Of a stretch of DNA of 64,000 bases, positions 8,708 to 17,573 are shown one piece after another. The DNA is taken from positions 1-64,000 of the forward strand of contig JBQTIA010000092.1 of NCBI GenBank assembly GCA_052388455.1, in the 5' to 3' direction. The translations under genes and the position numbers were made by a program. The notes beneath the pieces were generated by a model, which ran no database searches, was not told the origin of the DNA, and saw nothing but the letters and a program-made list of their open reading frames with translations. Within the stretch, counting starts at the first letter, position 1. Every line of letters starts with the position of its first letter. The DNA comes from CAZSNH01 sp052388455 (lineage in GTDB: Bacteria; Pseudomonadota; Alphaproteobacteria; Rhizobiales; Hyphomicrobiaceae).

Positions 8708-10603
8708 TCAATGCAGCCGACGCGGATTGCCGCCTCTGCGTGGCGGCGGCATCACCGGAAGCGCTCCCACCTTTTCTTCGAAAAGCTCCACCAGCTTGTC
8801 GGTCATGGCGCCGGCCAGCTCGCTCGGATCGGTGATCGTAACAGCTCTTCGGTAATATCTCGTCACGTCGTGACCGATGCCGATGGCGATCAGCTCCACC
8901 GGCGAACGCGTCTCGATTTCCTCGATCACCTGCCGCAGGTGCTGCTCCAGGTATGTGCCGGAGTTGACCGACAGCGTCGAATCGTCGACCGGCGCTCCGT
9001 CGGAGATCATCATCAGAATGCGGCGCTGCTCGGGCCGGACGATCAGGCGGGCGTGGGCCCAGGCCAGCGCTTCGCCATCGATGTTCTCCTTGAGCAGGCC
9101 CTCTCGCATCATCAGAGCGAGGCTGCGCTTGGCGCGACGCCAGGGTGAGTCGGCCTTCTTGTAGACGATGTGCCGGAGATCGTTGAGCCGCCCCGGACTG
9201 CCGGGCTTGCCGGCGGCCAGCCAGTGCTCGCGCGCCTGCCCGCCCTTCCAGGCCCGCGTGGTGAAGCCGAGGATTTCGACCTTCACGCCGCAGCGCTCCA
9301 ATGTGCGTGCCAGGATATCGGCGCAGCAGGCCGCGACCATGATCGGTCGGCCGCGCATGGAACCGGAGTTGTCGAGCAGAAGCGTGACGACGGTATCTCG
9401 GAAATCTGTATCGCGCTCGCGCTTGAACGACAGCGGGTGCATGGGATCGATGACCACGCGCGTCAGCCGCGCGACGTCGAGCGTGCCTTCCTCGAGGTCG
9501 AAATCCCAGGCCCGGTTCTGCTGCGCGAGGAGGCGGCGCTGCAGGCGGTTGGCGAGGCGCGCGACGGCACTCGACAGCGCCTTCAGCTCCTTGTCGAGGA
9601 ACGTGCGGAGCCGTTCCAGCTCCTCGGGTGAGGAAAGTGCCTCGGCCTCCACCTCCTCGTCGTTGGCGCGGGTAAACACCTTGTAGCCGAACGGCTCGGG
9701 GTCATCGAGCACCGACACGTTGGGACGCCACGGCTCGGCCGTTTCCGGCTCGTCGGGACCGTCCATGTCCTGGTCAAGCTCACGGGCGTCCGGCGACTGC
9801 TGGCCTTCGGCGCTTTCGCCAGCGTCGCCGTCGCTGGTAGATTCTTCGCCGGCTTTGTCCTGACCTTCTTCGCCCTGCTCTTCCGACTCGCTTTCGCTGT
9901 CGCCGCCCTCGGGCTCCTGCTCCGCCTCCTGCTCGCTGTCCTCGGGCTCGGAGGGACCGAGGTCCTCGGCCATCTCCAGCGCTTTCAGCAGATCTCGGAT
10001 GAGGCGGCCGAAGCTCTCCTGATCCTCGGCGAGACCGTCGAGCTTCTTCAGGACCTTGCCGGCCCGCTTTTCGAGGCTCGGACGCCACACGTCGACGAGA
10101 GCCTTGGCCGACGGCGGCGGCGGGCGGCCGGTCAGCCGCTCGCGCACCAGCAGGGCGAGCGCATCCTCAAGCGGGGCCTGCGCCTTGTCGGAAACCCGCG
10201 CGAAGCGGCCGTGCGCGTAGGTATCCTCGCATTTGGCCGCCAGGTTGTCGCCCATGCCCGACATGCGGATGGCGCCGAGCGCCTCGACGCGGGCCCGCTC
10301 GGCCGCTTCGAACACGGCGCGGGCGTCGCCCGAGGCGGGTGCCAGCTTGCGGTGCAGCTTCTCGTCGTGGCACGCGGCGGTCAGCGCAAGACTGTCGGCC
10401 CAGCCGCGGATGACAGCGATCTCGCGCGGGGAGGGCGCGCGCGAGGGCTCGGGAAGCTGCACGCTCTTGCCGTCCAGCTCCGGGCGGCCTGGACCAAACC
10501 CGACCTGCACCTCGTCGTCCCCGGCGATGGCGCGCACCGCTATGCCGAGCGCCCGCTTGAACGGCTCTGTCGGCATCTCGCGGCGTTTGGGAGAAGTCGT
10601 CAC
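8708..10603 (-). CDS. cobT: aerobic cobaltochelatase subunit CobT
   Basis: The 631-residue subunit of the CobNST complex inserts Co2+ into hydrogenobyrinic acid a,c-diamide in aerobic cobalamin synthesis. The N-terminal helical domain is followed by a very acidic Glu/Ser/Asp stretch (about 215-300). A C-terminal von Willebrand A domain follows, with the MIDAS motif 'DNSGSMRG' and 'SDGAPVDDST'. Start is GTG, overlapping the upstream DUF29 stop by GTGA. CobS is two genes upstream; CobN is not in this window. Confidence 0.96.
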   Translation of the reverse strand: MTTSPKRREMPTEPFKRALGIAVRAIAGDDEVQVGFGPGRPELDGKSVQLPEPSRAPSPREIAVIRGWADSLALTAACHDEKLHRKLAPASGDARAVFEAAERARVEALGAIRMSGMGDNLAAKCEDTYAHGRFARVSDKAQAPLEDALALLVRERLTGRPPPPSAKALVDVWRPSLEKRAGKVLKKLDGLAEDQESFGRLIRDLLKALEMAEDLGPSEPEDSEQEAEQEPEGGDSESESEEQGEEGQDKAGEESTSDGDAGESAEGQQSPDARELDQDMDGPDEPETAEPWRPNVSVLDDPEPFGYKVFTRANDEEVEAEALSSPEELERLRTFLDKELKALSSAVARLANRLQRRLLAQQNRAWDFDLEEGTLDVARLTRVVIDPMHPLSFKRERDTDFRDTVVTLLLDNSGSMRGRPIMVAACCADILARTLERCGVKVEILGFTTRAWKGGQAREHWLAAGKPGSPGRLNDLRHIVYKKADSPWRRAKRSLALMMREGLLKENIDGEALAWAHARLIVRPEQRRILMMISDGAPVDDSTLSVNSGTYLEQHLRQVIEEIETRSPVELIAIGIGHDVTRYYRRAVTITDPSELAGAMTDKLVELFEEKVGALPVMPPPRRGGNPRRLH

Positions 10604-11070
10604 CGGGCCACGATCTCGCGTGTCATGAGGTCGTCGAAGGAGTAGGGCCAGGTTTCGGGGAAGGTCTCATAGGGCAAATTCGTTTCGGCTACGGCGCGAT
10701 CACGACCGTCGGCGTAGCCTATCGTGATGGCCTCTTGGACCAGCGACTTCAGGCCGGGATTTTTCATCATAACTCGCGCAATACCTCGTCGCTGTTCCGC
10801 GACGGTGGCTTGCCAACTTCGCGACCTGCGTTCGCGCTGATGATCCCATTTGAGGAGGTGCATGGTCAGAACGGCAATGGCGTTCTCCAGCTTGTCGAGC
10901 TGTTCATTTCCCACGTCCGACAGCTCCTCGGCCACATTTGCAGCGTCGATGCCATCGACCCGGCCCGCGCGCAGCAGGGCGACCTGCTCCTGCATCCAGG
11001 TGTAGAGGTCGTCCTCGTATCGGGTTCCGGTCGAGGCTTGCGTCGGGGGCTTGGTTGCGTGACGGCCCAT
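10600..11070 (-). CDS. DUF29 family protein lodged between cobS and cobT
   Basis: The predicted 156-residue protein starts 'MGRHATKPPTQ' and contains 'YEDDLYTWMQEQVALLRAGR', 'NVAEELSDVGNEQLDKLENAI' and 'LTMHLLKWDHQ', the DUF29 pattern. Function of the family is unknown. The ATG at 11070 is chosen because the longer frame (to 11205) would overlap cobS and has a low-complexity Arg leader; no strong ribosome binding site precedes it. Its stop overlaps the cobT GTG by GTGA, so it is read together with cobT. cobS and cobT are usually adjacent, so this gene looks like an insertion. Confidence 0.78.
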   Translation of the reverse strand: MGRHATKPPTQASTGTRYEDDLYTWMQEQVALLRAGRVDGIDAANVAEELSDVGNEQLDKLENAIAVLTMHLLKWDHQRERRSRSWQATVAEQRRGIARVMMKNPGLKSLVQEAITIGYADGRDRAVAETNLPYETFPETWPYSFDDLMTREIVAR

Positions 11071-11108
11071 GGACAACTCGCTTTTTGATACGGTCGAGCC
11101 GGAGCAGC

Positions 11109-12101
11109 TCAGCTCAGCGCGACGTTGGCCGCGCTTTCGGGCAGCTCTTCTCCGAAGCAGCGCTGATAGAACTCGGCGACCAGCGGTCGCTCCAGCTCGT
11201 CGCACTTGTTCAGGAACGTGACACGGAAGGCGAAGCCGATGTCGTCGAAGATGACGGCGTTCTCGGCCCAGGTCATCACCGTGCGCGGGCTCATGACAGT
11301 CGAGAGGTCGCCGTTGACGAACGCGGATCGCGTCAGGTCGGCCACGCGCACCATGTTCGAGACGAGCTTGCGGCCGGCCTCGCTCTTGGCGAACGTCTTG
11401 ACCTTCGACAGTACGATCTTCGCCTCGTCGTCGTGCGGCAGATAGTTGAGGGTCGTCACGATCGACCAGCGGTCCATCTGGCCCTGATTGATCTGCTGCG
11501 TGCCGTGATAGAGGCCAGACGTGTCGCCGAGGCCGATGGTGTTGGTGGTGGCGAACAAGCGGAACGCCGGATGCGGCCGGATCACCTTCGACTGGTCGAG
11601 CAGCGTCAGCTTGCCCGAGACTTCGAGCACTCGCTGGATGACGAACATCACGTCCGGCCGGCCGGCGTCGTACTCGTCGAACACAAGCGCGGTGTTGGAT
11701 TGCAGCGCGTAGGGAAGGATTCCCTCGCGGAACTCGGTGATCTGCTTGCCGTCCTTCAGAACGATCGCATCCTTGCCGACGAGGTCGATGCGCGAGATGT
11801 GGCTATCGAGATTGATGCGGATGCACGGCCAATTGAGCCGCGCCGCCACCTGCTCGATGTGGGTCGATTTGCCGGTGCCGTGGTAGCCCTGCACCATTAC
11901 GCGGCGGTTGTGCTTGAAGCCGGCCAGGATGGCGAGCGTCACCTCGCGGTTGAACAGATAGTCCGAGTCCAGATCGGGCACGTGCTCATCGGACTTCGAA
12001 TACGCCGGGACTTCGAGATCGCTGTCGATACCGAACACCTGGCGCACCGACACCTTCATGTCGGGCAGGGCAGGCGAACCAGCCTGAGCTTGGGCGTTCA
12101 T
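11109..12101 (-). CDS. cobS: aerobic cobaltochelatase subunit CobS
   Basis: This is a 330-residue AAA+ ATPase of the CobNST cobalt chelatase. Walker A 'GYHGTGKS' lies at about 72-79 from the chosen start, Walker B is 'ALVFDEYDAG', and sensor 'LFATTNTIGLGD' follows. CobS forms a ring with CobT and powers cobalt insertion by CobN. The ATG at 12101 (MNAQAQ) has GGAA nine bases upstream and is preferred over an in-frame TTG at 12116. It leads the cobS-DUF29-cobT-phytase-like operon. Confidence 0.96.
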   Translation of the reverse strand: MNAQAQAGSPALPDMKVSVRQVFGIDSDLEVPAYSKSDEHVPDLDSDYLFNREVTLAILAGFKHNRRVMVQGYHGTGKSTHIEQVAARLNWPCIRINLDSHISRIDLVGKDAIVLKDGKQITEFREGILPYALQSNTALVFDEYDAGRPDVMFVIQRVLEVSGKLTLLDQSKVIRPHPAFRLFATTNTIGLGDTSGLYHGTQQINQGQMDRWSIVTTLNYLPHDDEAKIVLSKVKTFAKSEAGRKLVSNMVRVADLTRSAFVNGDLSTVMSPRTVMTWAENAVIFDDIGFAFRVTFLNKCDELERPLVAEFYQRCFGEELPESAANVALS

Positions 12102-12211
12102 GTCGTGGCGTTCCAAAGCTGGTCCGCGGCCCGAGGAGGCCGGCGAAAGGTTGTCCCCTCGCTGCTCGACGTCTGTCGACGCCGTCGAGGATCATCGGTG
12201 AAGCCGGAAAA

Positions 12212-12850
12212 TTAGACCAGGCCCGCCTGCTTCAGATGGTTATAGGCGTGGATGATGTCGCGCAACCGCTCCTCGGAGCGGTTGTCCCCGCCGTTGGCAT
12301 CCGGATGATGCAGCTTGACCAGTTCCTTGAAGCGCGACTTGATTTCTTCCCGCGCGGCTGTCTCATCCAGATTGAGGGCTTCCAGCGCTTTCCTCTCCAT
12401 CGGACGCAGCTGGCGGCGGCTCTCGGCCGGCTCTTCGCGCGCCTTCTTCGCCCGCCAGGCGAAAAACCCGTGCGGATCGCTGCCGACGCCGGCCGTCTGC
12501 TTGGCATTGGCAGCGTTGGTCGCCCCGGTGCTGGTGCCGTGCGCCCAGGAATTGGCACCCATCTTCCAGGTCGGACGGTGGCCGGTGAGGGCGTCCTTCT
12601 GGAAGTCCAGAACCTCGCTGTCGGACATGCCGTCGAAATAGTTATAGGAGTGATTGTACTGGCGGATGTGATCCACACAGAACATGAAAAACTCCCCGTC
12701 GTGCCCGCGGCCGCGCGGGGCGCGATGCGGCGCCGGCTTCCCACACCCTTTCCACTGGCAGGGTGGATGGCGCTGGTCGGATTCCCCCGCCGTCGCGGCC
12801 CGTTTGGTGCCGGCGCGGATGGAATCGAAGTATTTCGAGTTCAGTTTCAT
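12212..12850 (-). CDS. J-domain (DnaJ-like) protein
   Basis: The 212-residue protein carries a C-terminal J domain: 'ALEALNLDETAAREEIKSRF', HPD in 'LHHPDANGGDN', then 'RLRDIIHAYNHL'. The N-terminal part has 'CQWKGCGKPAPHRAP' and 'FCVDHIRQYNHSYNYFDGM', conserved in the alphaproteobacterial protein encoded next to cobS and divergent from bolA. It should stimulate a DnaK ATPase; clients are unknown. The ATG at 12850 (MKLNSKYFDSIR) is preferred over an upstream in-frame start at 12898. Confidence 0.88.
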   Translation of the reverse strand: MKLNSKYFDSIRAGTKRAATAGESDQRHPPCQWKGCGKPAPHRAPRGRGHDGEFFMFCVDHIRQYNHSYNYFDGMSDSEVLDFQKDALTGHRPTWKMGANSWAHGTSTGATNAANAKQTAGVGSDPHGFFAWRAKKAREEPAESRRQLRPMERKALEALNLDETAAREEIKSRFKELVKLHHPDANGGDNRSEERLRDIIHAYNHLKQAGLV

Positions 12851-12986
12851 GGTGGCGTGAGTATGATCCCTGCCGAACCGACCGACAACCCTCGACATGA
12901 CGGCAAAGGGCCTCAGTCGCGGCGTCCGTCACCCCCTGGCCACAGACGCACACCACTATGTCCCGGCGATCATTAGGAGTTGCTGA

Positions 12987-13262
12987 ATGACGGCCGACGA
13001 GCGCATCCGCAGCAAGCTCATGCTGGCGCTGGAGCCGACCCGCCTCGATATCGTGAACGAGAGTGAATTGCATGCCGGTCATCGCAATTCTCCCGGCACC
13101 GGGGAGAGCCATTACCGCGTGCTGGTCGTGTCGCCGCTGTTCGCCGGCCTCTCGCGCGTGGCCCGCCACCGCCTGGTCAACGAAACCCTCGCGGAGGAAC
13201 TGGCCGGCAAAGTCCACGCCCTTGCGCTGGCCACCTACGCGCCTGGAGAAACCATTCGATAG
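12987..13262 (+). CDS. BolA family protein
   Basis: The 91-residue protein has the BolA fold with the conserved 'ESHYRVLVVSPLFAGLSRVARHRLVNETL' region and the His in 'ALALATYAPGE'. BolA proteins bind monothiol glutaredoxins and 2Fe-2S clusters. It is divergent from the J-domain gene across ~136 bases, an arrangement common in this order. An AGGAG lies 8 bases before the ATG. Confidence 0.9.
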   Translation: MTADERIRSKLMLALEPTRLDIVNESELHAGHRNSPGTGESHYRVLVVSPLFAGLSRVARHRLVNETLAEELAGKVHALALATYAPGETIR

Positions 13263-13316
13263 CGAGCGACGTGCGCCGCGCTGGTGCGAACCAGTCGCGG
13301 CGCGTTGCGGCGCAGG

Positions 13317-13604
13317 TTACCAGCGAGGTCCATAGCAGCGCCGCACGAGATCACAGTGGCGATAGCCCCAGCGGTCCCACCAGCAGTAACGCTCGAAGTG
13401 GCAACGGCGCGGATACCATGGCCCGCGCCAGTGACGGCCGCGATGCCAGCGTCTGTTGTGGACCAGTTCCACCGATCCGGCCTGCGCAGTTTTCAGATAT
13501 TCGCCGGTCAGCTGGCCGGCGGCCGGCGCGGCCGGCGCCGAGGTCGCAGCGAAGGCAAGAGCCGCTGTCACGCTGAGCAGAGCAAGCGGCACAGTGCGTG
13601 TCAT
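13317..13604 (-). CDS. small exported Arg/Trp/Cys/His-rich protein
   Basis: The 95-residue protein starts 'MTRTVPLALLSVTAALAFA' (signal peptide, cleavage near APA). A short linker is followed by a C-terminal stretch dominated by Arg, Trp, His, Tyr and Cys ('RRWHRGRHWRGPWYPRRC', then 'YCWWDRWGYRHC'). Similar small secreted Gly/Cys/Trp-rich proteins occur in Hyphomicrobiales without known function. The ATG at 13604 has GGGAG nine bases upstream; a longer frame to 13751 has no such signal. Four to five Cys may form disulfides in the periplasm. Confidence 0.7.
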   Translation of the reverse strand: MTRTVPLALLSVTAALAFAATSAPAAPAAGQLTGEYLKTAQAGSVELVHNRRWHRGRHWRGPWYPRRCHFERYCWWDRWGYRHCDLVRRCYGPRW

Positions 13605-13808
13605 GACCGTTTCTCCCTGTGTCCAGTGCAACGCGGCCCACCTTCTGTCGGGCGGGCGCGGCGTGCAAATTGTTCGAGGCGTGATTGCGGCAGAGTTGCA
13701 GCACGCCGATGAACCGGCGATGAATGACGGACGGTGCGATTCCGTCGCCATTGCGAGACATCGATCGGTGATACGTCTGTGAACACTCCGCTTCGACGGT
13801 CGCGACGC

Positions 13809-14003
13809 TCAGGCCGCCGAACGCCGATTGAGCAATCGCCGAGCCCAGTCGCGAAACGCGACGTCGGAGACGACCGCTCCTGTGCAATCCCGGGTGACCA
13901 GAGGTGCGGTGGAGGGTGCAGGCGCGCGTGAGGCGATAGACCCCGTAGCGATCTCGAAACCGACCAGGATGATCACCGCGCACCCCAGGATGGCGTTAAA
14001 CAT
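13809..14003 (-). CDS. possible small membrane protein
   Basis: The 64-residue frame begins 'MFNAILGCAVIILVGFEIATG', a clear hydrophobic segment, followed by an Ala/Pro/Ser linker and a basic tail 'RDWARRLLNRRSAA'. The frame stays open upstream with plausible coding text ('AENHARLLARGELAAA'), but I see no good start codon there. The true 5' end may be at 14003, at a rare start, or lost to a frameshift. Function unknown. The rest of the interval to 14311 holds no other gene that I can support. Confidence 0.35.
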   Translation of the reverse strand: MFNAILGCAVIILVGFEIATGSIASRAPAPSTAPLVTRDCTGAVVSDVAFRDWARRLLNRRSAA

Positions 14004-14311
14004 GCTGGCCGCAGCAAGCTCGCCCCGGGCCAACAATCGCGCGTGGTTTTCGGCAGCGGTCGCGGCATCGGCGTCGAAGGTTCCCTGTGACTTGCAATGA
14101 GCGTAGCGGTCATGGGTGGATTTCCCTCGTGTGGGACCGCCTCCCACATCTCTCCATCCACAAAATCTCAAAGTCGGATGGGCCCCGCCATGGGCAGTAA
14201 CGGGCGGGTTTTTCACAGCCCGGCACGCCTCGCCTTGCCGCAGCCGCAGCAATGCGGGATTGTGAGGTCTTGTACGGTTGGCGCGTTTCGGCCGGCACTC
14301 CGCAAAAGGAC

Positions 14312-15076
14312 ATGACGGGCGTGTCAGAACGCAAGAGCAGCAGCGACGACGGCGGCAGCATAGCGACGCTGGTGCGTGAGGCACTCGCGCGACGGCGCAT
14401 GTCGCGCCAGCGGCTGGCCGACGAGGCCCGCATCTCGATATCCACGCTGGAAAAAGCGCTTTCGGGCCGGCGCCCGTTCACGCTCGCGACCCTGGTCAGG
14501 ATCGAGGAGGCGCTCGGCGTCGCTCTGCGGCCCGCCGCTGCACGGAGCGACAAGAGCCCGACGACCGCCAACGGCGTCGCACCGGACCACCTCGGAAACT
14601 ACGCGCGCGCTGCGGTCCAGTGGATCGAGGGCGACTACCTTACGCTGCGCCCCTCGTTCGGCGAAAAGTCCGCGGTTTATGCTTATCGAACGGAAATCTA
14701 CTGGGACGCCGCGGCCTCGACACTGGCTTTTCGCGAGTCGGAGCGCATCGATCGGGATTTCACCCAGTTCGGCGCGGTGTCGGTGCCGCACCAGTCGGGA
14801 CACATCTACCTCGTCACCAACCGGCACGGGCAGTACCGCCTCGTCATCGTCGCGCGGCCGACGATCACCGGAGAGATGCACGGCATCCTGACCACGCTGC
14901 AGGTTGGCCGCGGCGCGCAGCTGACACCGGTGGCGGCTCCGATCGTGCTCGTGCCGATGGAGGCCGACACGCCGCTCGCGTTCGGCCGCATCGCTGCGGG
15001 CCACACCGCCTTTGCGAAATACCGCGCCCTTCTGCGGCGCACGCTCGACGACAGCTTCGCCAGCCTCGTCTATTGA
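14312..15076 (+). CDS. XRE-family transcriptional regulator with C-terminal sensor-like domain
   Basis: This 254-residue protein has a helix-turn-helix of the Cro/C1 type at about 15-70 ('LVREALARRRMSRQRLADEA', 'ISISTLEKALSGRRPFTLATL'). A ~170-residue C-terminal domain of unknown type follows ('VYAYRTEIYWDAAASTLAF', 'GHIYLVTNRHGQYRLVIV'). ATG 14312 has AAGGA at the right distance and is preferred over 14252. It is convergent with the SDR gene, with only 8 bases between stops. Ligand and targets unknown. Confidence 0.85.
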   Translation: MTGVSERKSSSDDGGSIATLVREALARRRMSRQRLADEARISISTLEKALSGRRPFTLATLVRIEEALGVALRPAAARSDKSPTTANGVAPDHLGNYARAAVQWIEGDYLTLRPSFGEKSAVYAYRTEIYWDAAASTLAFRESERIDRDFTQFGAVSVPHQSGHIYLVTNRHGQYRLVIVARPTITGEMHGILTTLQVGRGAQLTPVAAPIVLVPMEADTPLAFGRIAAGHTAFAKYRALLRRTLDDSFASLVY

Positions 15077-15084
15077 CCCCAAGC

Positions 15085-15849
15085 TCAGCCGCGGCCGATG
15101 TAGGGCATCCTGGTCGCCATCAGCGTCATGAACTGCACGTTGGCGTCGAGCGGCAGATTGGCCATGTAGAGCACAGCGCGTGCCACATGCTCGACCTCGA
15201 AACGCGGCTCGACGAGGCGGGTCCCGTTCGGCTGCAGAGAGCCAGGCCCGGTCACCATCGGCAGCGTCAGGTCAGTCTCTGCGTTGCCGATGTCGATCTG
15301 CGAGCAGGCGATGTCGTGGGCGCGGCCGTCGAGCGCGATGGATTTGGTCAGCCCGGTCATGGCGTGCTTGGAGGCCGTGTAGGCGACCGCGTTCGGCCGC
15401 GGGGCATGGGCGGAGATCGAGCCGTTGTTGATGATGCGTCCGCCGCGCGGCGTCTGCGACTTCATCAGTCGGATGGCGCCCTGTGCGCAGAGAAAGGCTC
15501 CCGTCACGTTGACGTCAATCACCTGCTGCCACTGCTCCAGCGCCAGATCCTCGATCGGCACCGGTGGCGTGAAGGTGCCCGCGTTGTTGAACAGCACGTC
15601 GAGGCGGCCGAAGGCGTCCTTGGTGCGGGCGAACAGCGTGTTGACGGCGACGGGATCGGCGACGTTGCCCGCGACGGCGAGCATCCTGCCGCGATCGGGC
15701 ACACCCGCAACCGCCGTCTTTTCGAGCTCGGGCTTGCGTCTCCCCGTCAGCACGCAGTCGTAGCCGTCCGCTTGCAGGGCCAGTGCAACCGCCCTCCCGA
15801 TGCCGCTGCCAGCACCTGTGATCAGGGCGACGCGTGAAGGGGTGCTCAT
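15085..15849 (-). CDS. short-chain dehydrogenase/reductase
   Basis: The 254-residue SDR has the NAD(P) motif 'TGAGSGIG' (11-18), 'NNAG', and the catalytic Ser region with 'YTASKHAMTGLTKS' (YxxxK). The ATG at 15849 overlaps the end of the saccharopine-dehydrogenase-like gene by 4 bases, indicating one operon. Substrate cannot be told from sequence. Confidence 0.92.
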   Translation of the reverse strand: MSTPSRVALITGAGSGIGRAVALALQADGYDCVLTGRRKPELEKTAVAGVPDRGRMLAVAGNVADPVAVNTLFARTKDAFGRLDVLFNNAGTFTPPVPIEDLALEQWQQVIDVNVTGAFLCAQGAIRLMKSQTPRGGRIINNGSISAHAPRPNAVAYTASKHAMTGLTKSIALDGRAHDIACSQIDIGNAETDLTLPMVTGPGSLQPNGTRLVEPRFEVEHVARAVLYMANLPLDANVQFMTLMATRMPYIGRG

Positions 15850-17537
15850 GGCAACGGACTCGCTGTATGGGAGGGATGTATCGTAGCATCGCCCTCCGCC
15901 ACCAGCCATCCGGAATAGCGGACCAGCAGCCCGGCCCGCAGCGGCAGGTGGGCTTCGACGTCGAAATGATAGCGGCCGTCGCGCTCGCTTTCGAGGGTGC
16001 GGATGTCGGGATGCAGGACGCGAGGCACTGGCAATCCGAAAACCGAAAGACGTTCCAGGACGAGCCGCTGGCCGCCGGCATGGGCCTCGACGCGAAAGAC
16101 GAAGCGCATCCCCTTCGTCGTTTCGATCAGCCGGCCGCCCTTGATGAACTGCCGGGTGCGAAACATGCTCGGGGCCGGTTCTCCACCAGCAAACCCGCGA
16201 ACCCAGACCTCTCCATCGCCCTCGGGACGAACGGCGTAGACGAAGCCCGGCTGTGGGCCTGCCGTTTCGCGCGGAAACGGCATCAGCCACGTCGCCAGCC
16301 GGGCCGCCGGCGAGCGCCCGTGCTCGACGCTCGCCTCCCCTCGCCAAAGCTCCGGACGCAGCGTCTCGTGCAGGCGGCGGACCGCAGCCGGCAAATGGTC
16401 GAAGTCCGATCCGAGCAGGCGGCGGTAGAGAGGCAGCGGACCAGTCGAAATCCTGAGATCGGTCACCTCGCTGAGCACCTCTTCCAGCGAGACCATCTCG
16501 AAGCACGGCGCCGCTCCGCGAAGGCTGCCGTCGCCGCGCGCGAGCCTTCGCGCCAGTATCACGCACGCGAGCGTCGGCACGAAGAGCCCGTCGCCCGCGT
16601 CGGCGGCGAGCGACCACAGCACCGAATGCGGCCGGCCGTCCCGGCCCCGTCCGGCGATGGCGATCCGCATCCCACCGCGATTGGAGCCCATGCCGGAGAA
16701 CCGGCTTTTCAATCGGGTCAGGAAGGAAGCCATGCGCGACGGCTGGGCGATCAGCCCGATCCGTGCCGGCCAGGAGAGCAGCCACAAACCGATCTGGAAC
16801 AGCCCAACCTCCAGCCCGGCGCGAAAATCGATGCGTTGAAGTGTGGGGTAGCGGGCCTGAAAGAGATCGAGATCCGGCACGTCGCAGTGGGCGGTCCAGC
16901 GGCGGCCAAGACCCGGGAAATGCAGACGGCTGAGACCCTGCCAGCCGTAGACCACGCGCGGCGCGGGACGGCCCGGCACGGAGATCGGCTGTCCGAGGTA
17001 GCTCAGCCCGGCCGCCGCCGTGGCGACGCCCGGCTCGAAACCGCTGCCGGGCGAAATGGCAATCTCGATCTCTTCCACGTCGCGGAACTCGGGCGCGAAG
17101 TGAGCGACAACCGCCGACGAAACGCCGGGCACCGAGCTGGCCCCGGAGATGATAGCCACGCCGGCGTCCTTCGCGTCGGCGTCGAGCGCCGCGATACCTG
17201 TGACGAAGCCGCGCGCGTCGGCGAGATCGACGTAATGGCAGCCGGCCGCGATGCAGGAGCGGGCGAGGCGATAGTCCTGACCCTGGAAAGGTCCCGAGGC
17301 GTTGACGACGACAGTGGGTGCGAGGGCGGCGAGGGCGGCGTCACCCACGCGTTCCGCATCGATGACCGCGCTGTCGATCGTCGCCTTGGCGCCGAGCCGG
17401 AGCGAGGCCGAGTGGCGCGCGGCGCGCTCGCCGTCGCGTCCCGCGATGACGACCTCGACGTCACTTTCCCGAGCCAAACGCTCGGCGACGCGCGACCCGA
17501 ACGCCCCGTATCCGCCGACGATCACGATCCGAGGCAC
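15846..17537 (-). CDS. saccharopine dehydrogenase-like protein with C-terminal DUF4166
   Basis: The 563-residue protein has an N-terminal Rossmann domain ('VIVGGYGAFGSRVAERLA', 'VVNASGPFQGQDY', 'DARGFVTG') of the saccharopine dehydrogenase NADP-binding type. Residues from about 385 onward fit DUF4166 ('LLGSDFDHLPAAVRRLHE', 'ETAGPQPGFVYAV'). This two-domain form is known in proteobacteria, and its substrate is not established. A GTG at 17537 preceded by GGAG is used. The stop overlaps the SDR start, so two oxidoreductases are coexpressed. Confidence 0.85.
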   Translation of the reverse strand: MPRIVIVGGYGAFGSRVAERLARESDVEVVIAGRDGERAARHSASLRLGAKATIDSAVIDAERVGDAALAALAPTVVVNASGPFQGQDYRLARSCIAAGCHYVDLADARGFVTGIAALDADAKDAGVAIISGASSVPGVSSAVVAHFAPEFRDVEEIEIAISPGSGFEPGVATAAAGLSYLGQPISVPGRPAPRVVYGWQGLSRLHFPGLGRRWTAHCDVPDLDLFQARYPTLQRIDFRAGLEVGLFQIGLWLLSWPARIGLIAQPSRMASFLTRLKSRFSGMGSNRGGMRIAIAGRGRDGRPHSVLWSLAADAGDGLFVPTLACVILARRLARGDGSLRGAAPCFEMVSLEEVLSEVTDLRISTGPLPLYRRLLGSDFDHLPAAVRRLHETLRPELWRGEASVEHGRSPAARLATWLMPFPRETAGPQPGFVYAVRPEGDGEVWVRGFAGGEPAPSMFRTRQFIKGGRLIETTKGMRFVFRVEAHAGGQRLVLERLSVFGLPVPRVLHPDIRTLESERDGRYHFDVEAHLPLRAGLLVRYSGWLVAEGDATIHPSHTASPLP

Positions 17538-17573
17538 GTCGCATCTCCGCTGTTCGTCCCGCGGGGCGCCGGC

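Noticed and set aside
15850..16785. N-terminal extension of the SDR gene by ~310 residues
   Set aside because: The extension is antisense-like Arg-rich text overlapping the upstream gene; the SDR motif starts right after ATG 15849.
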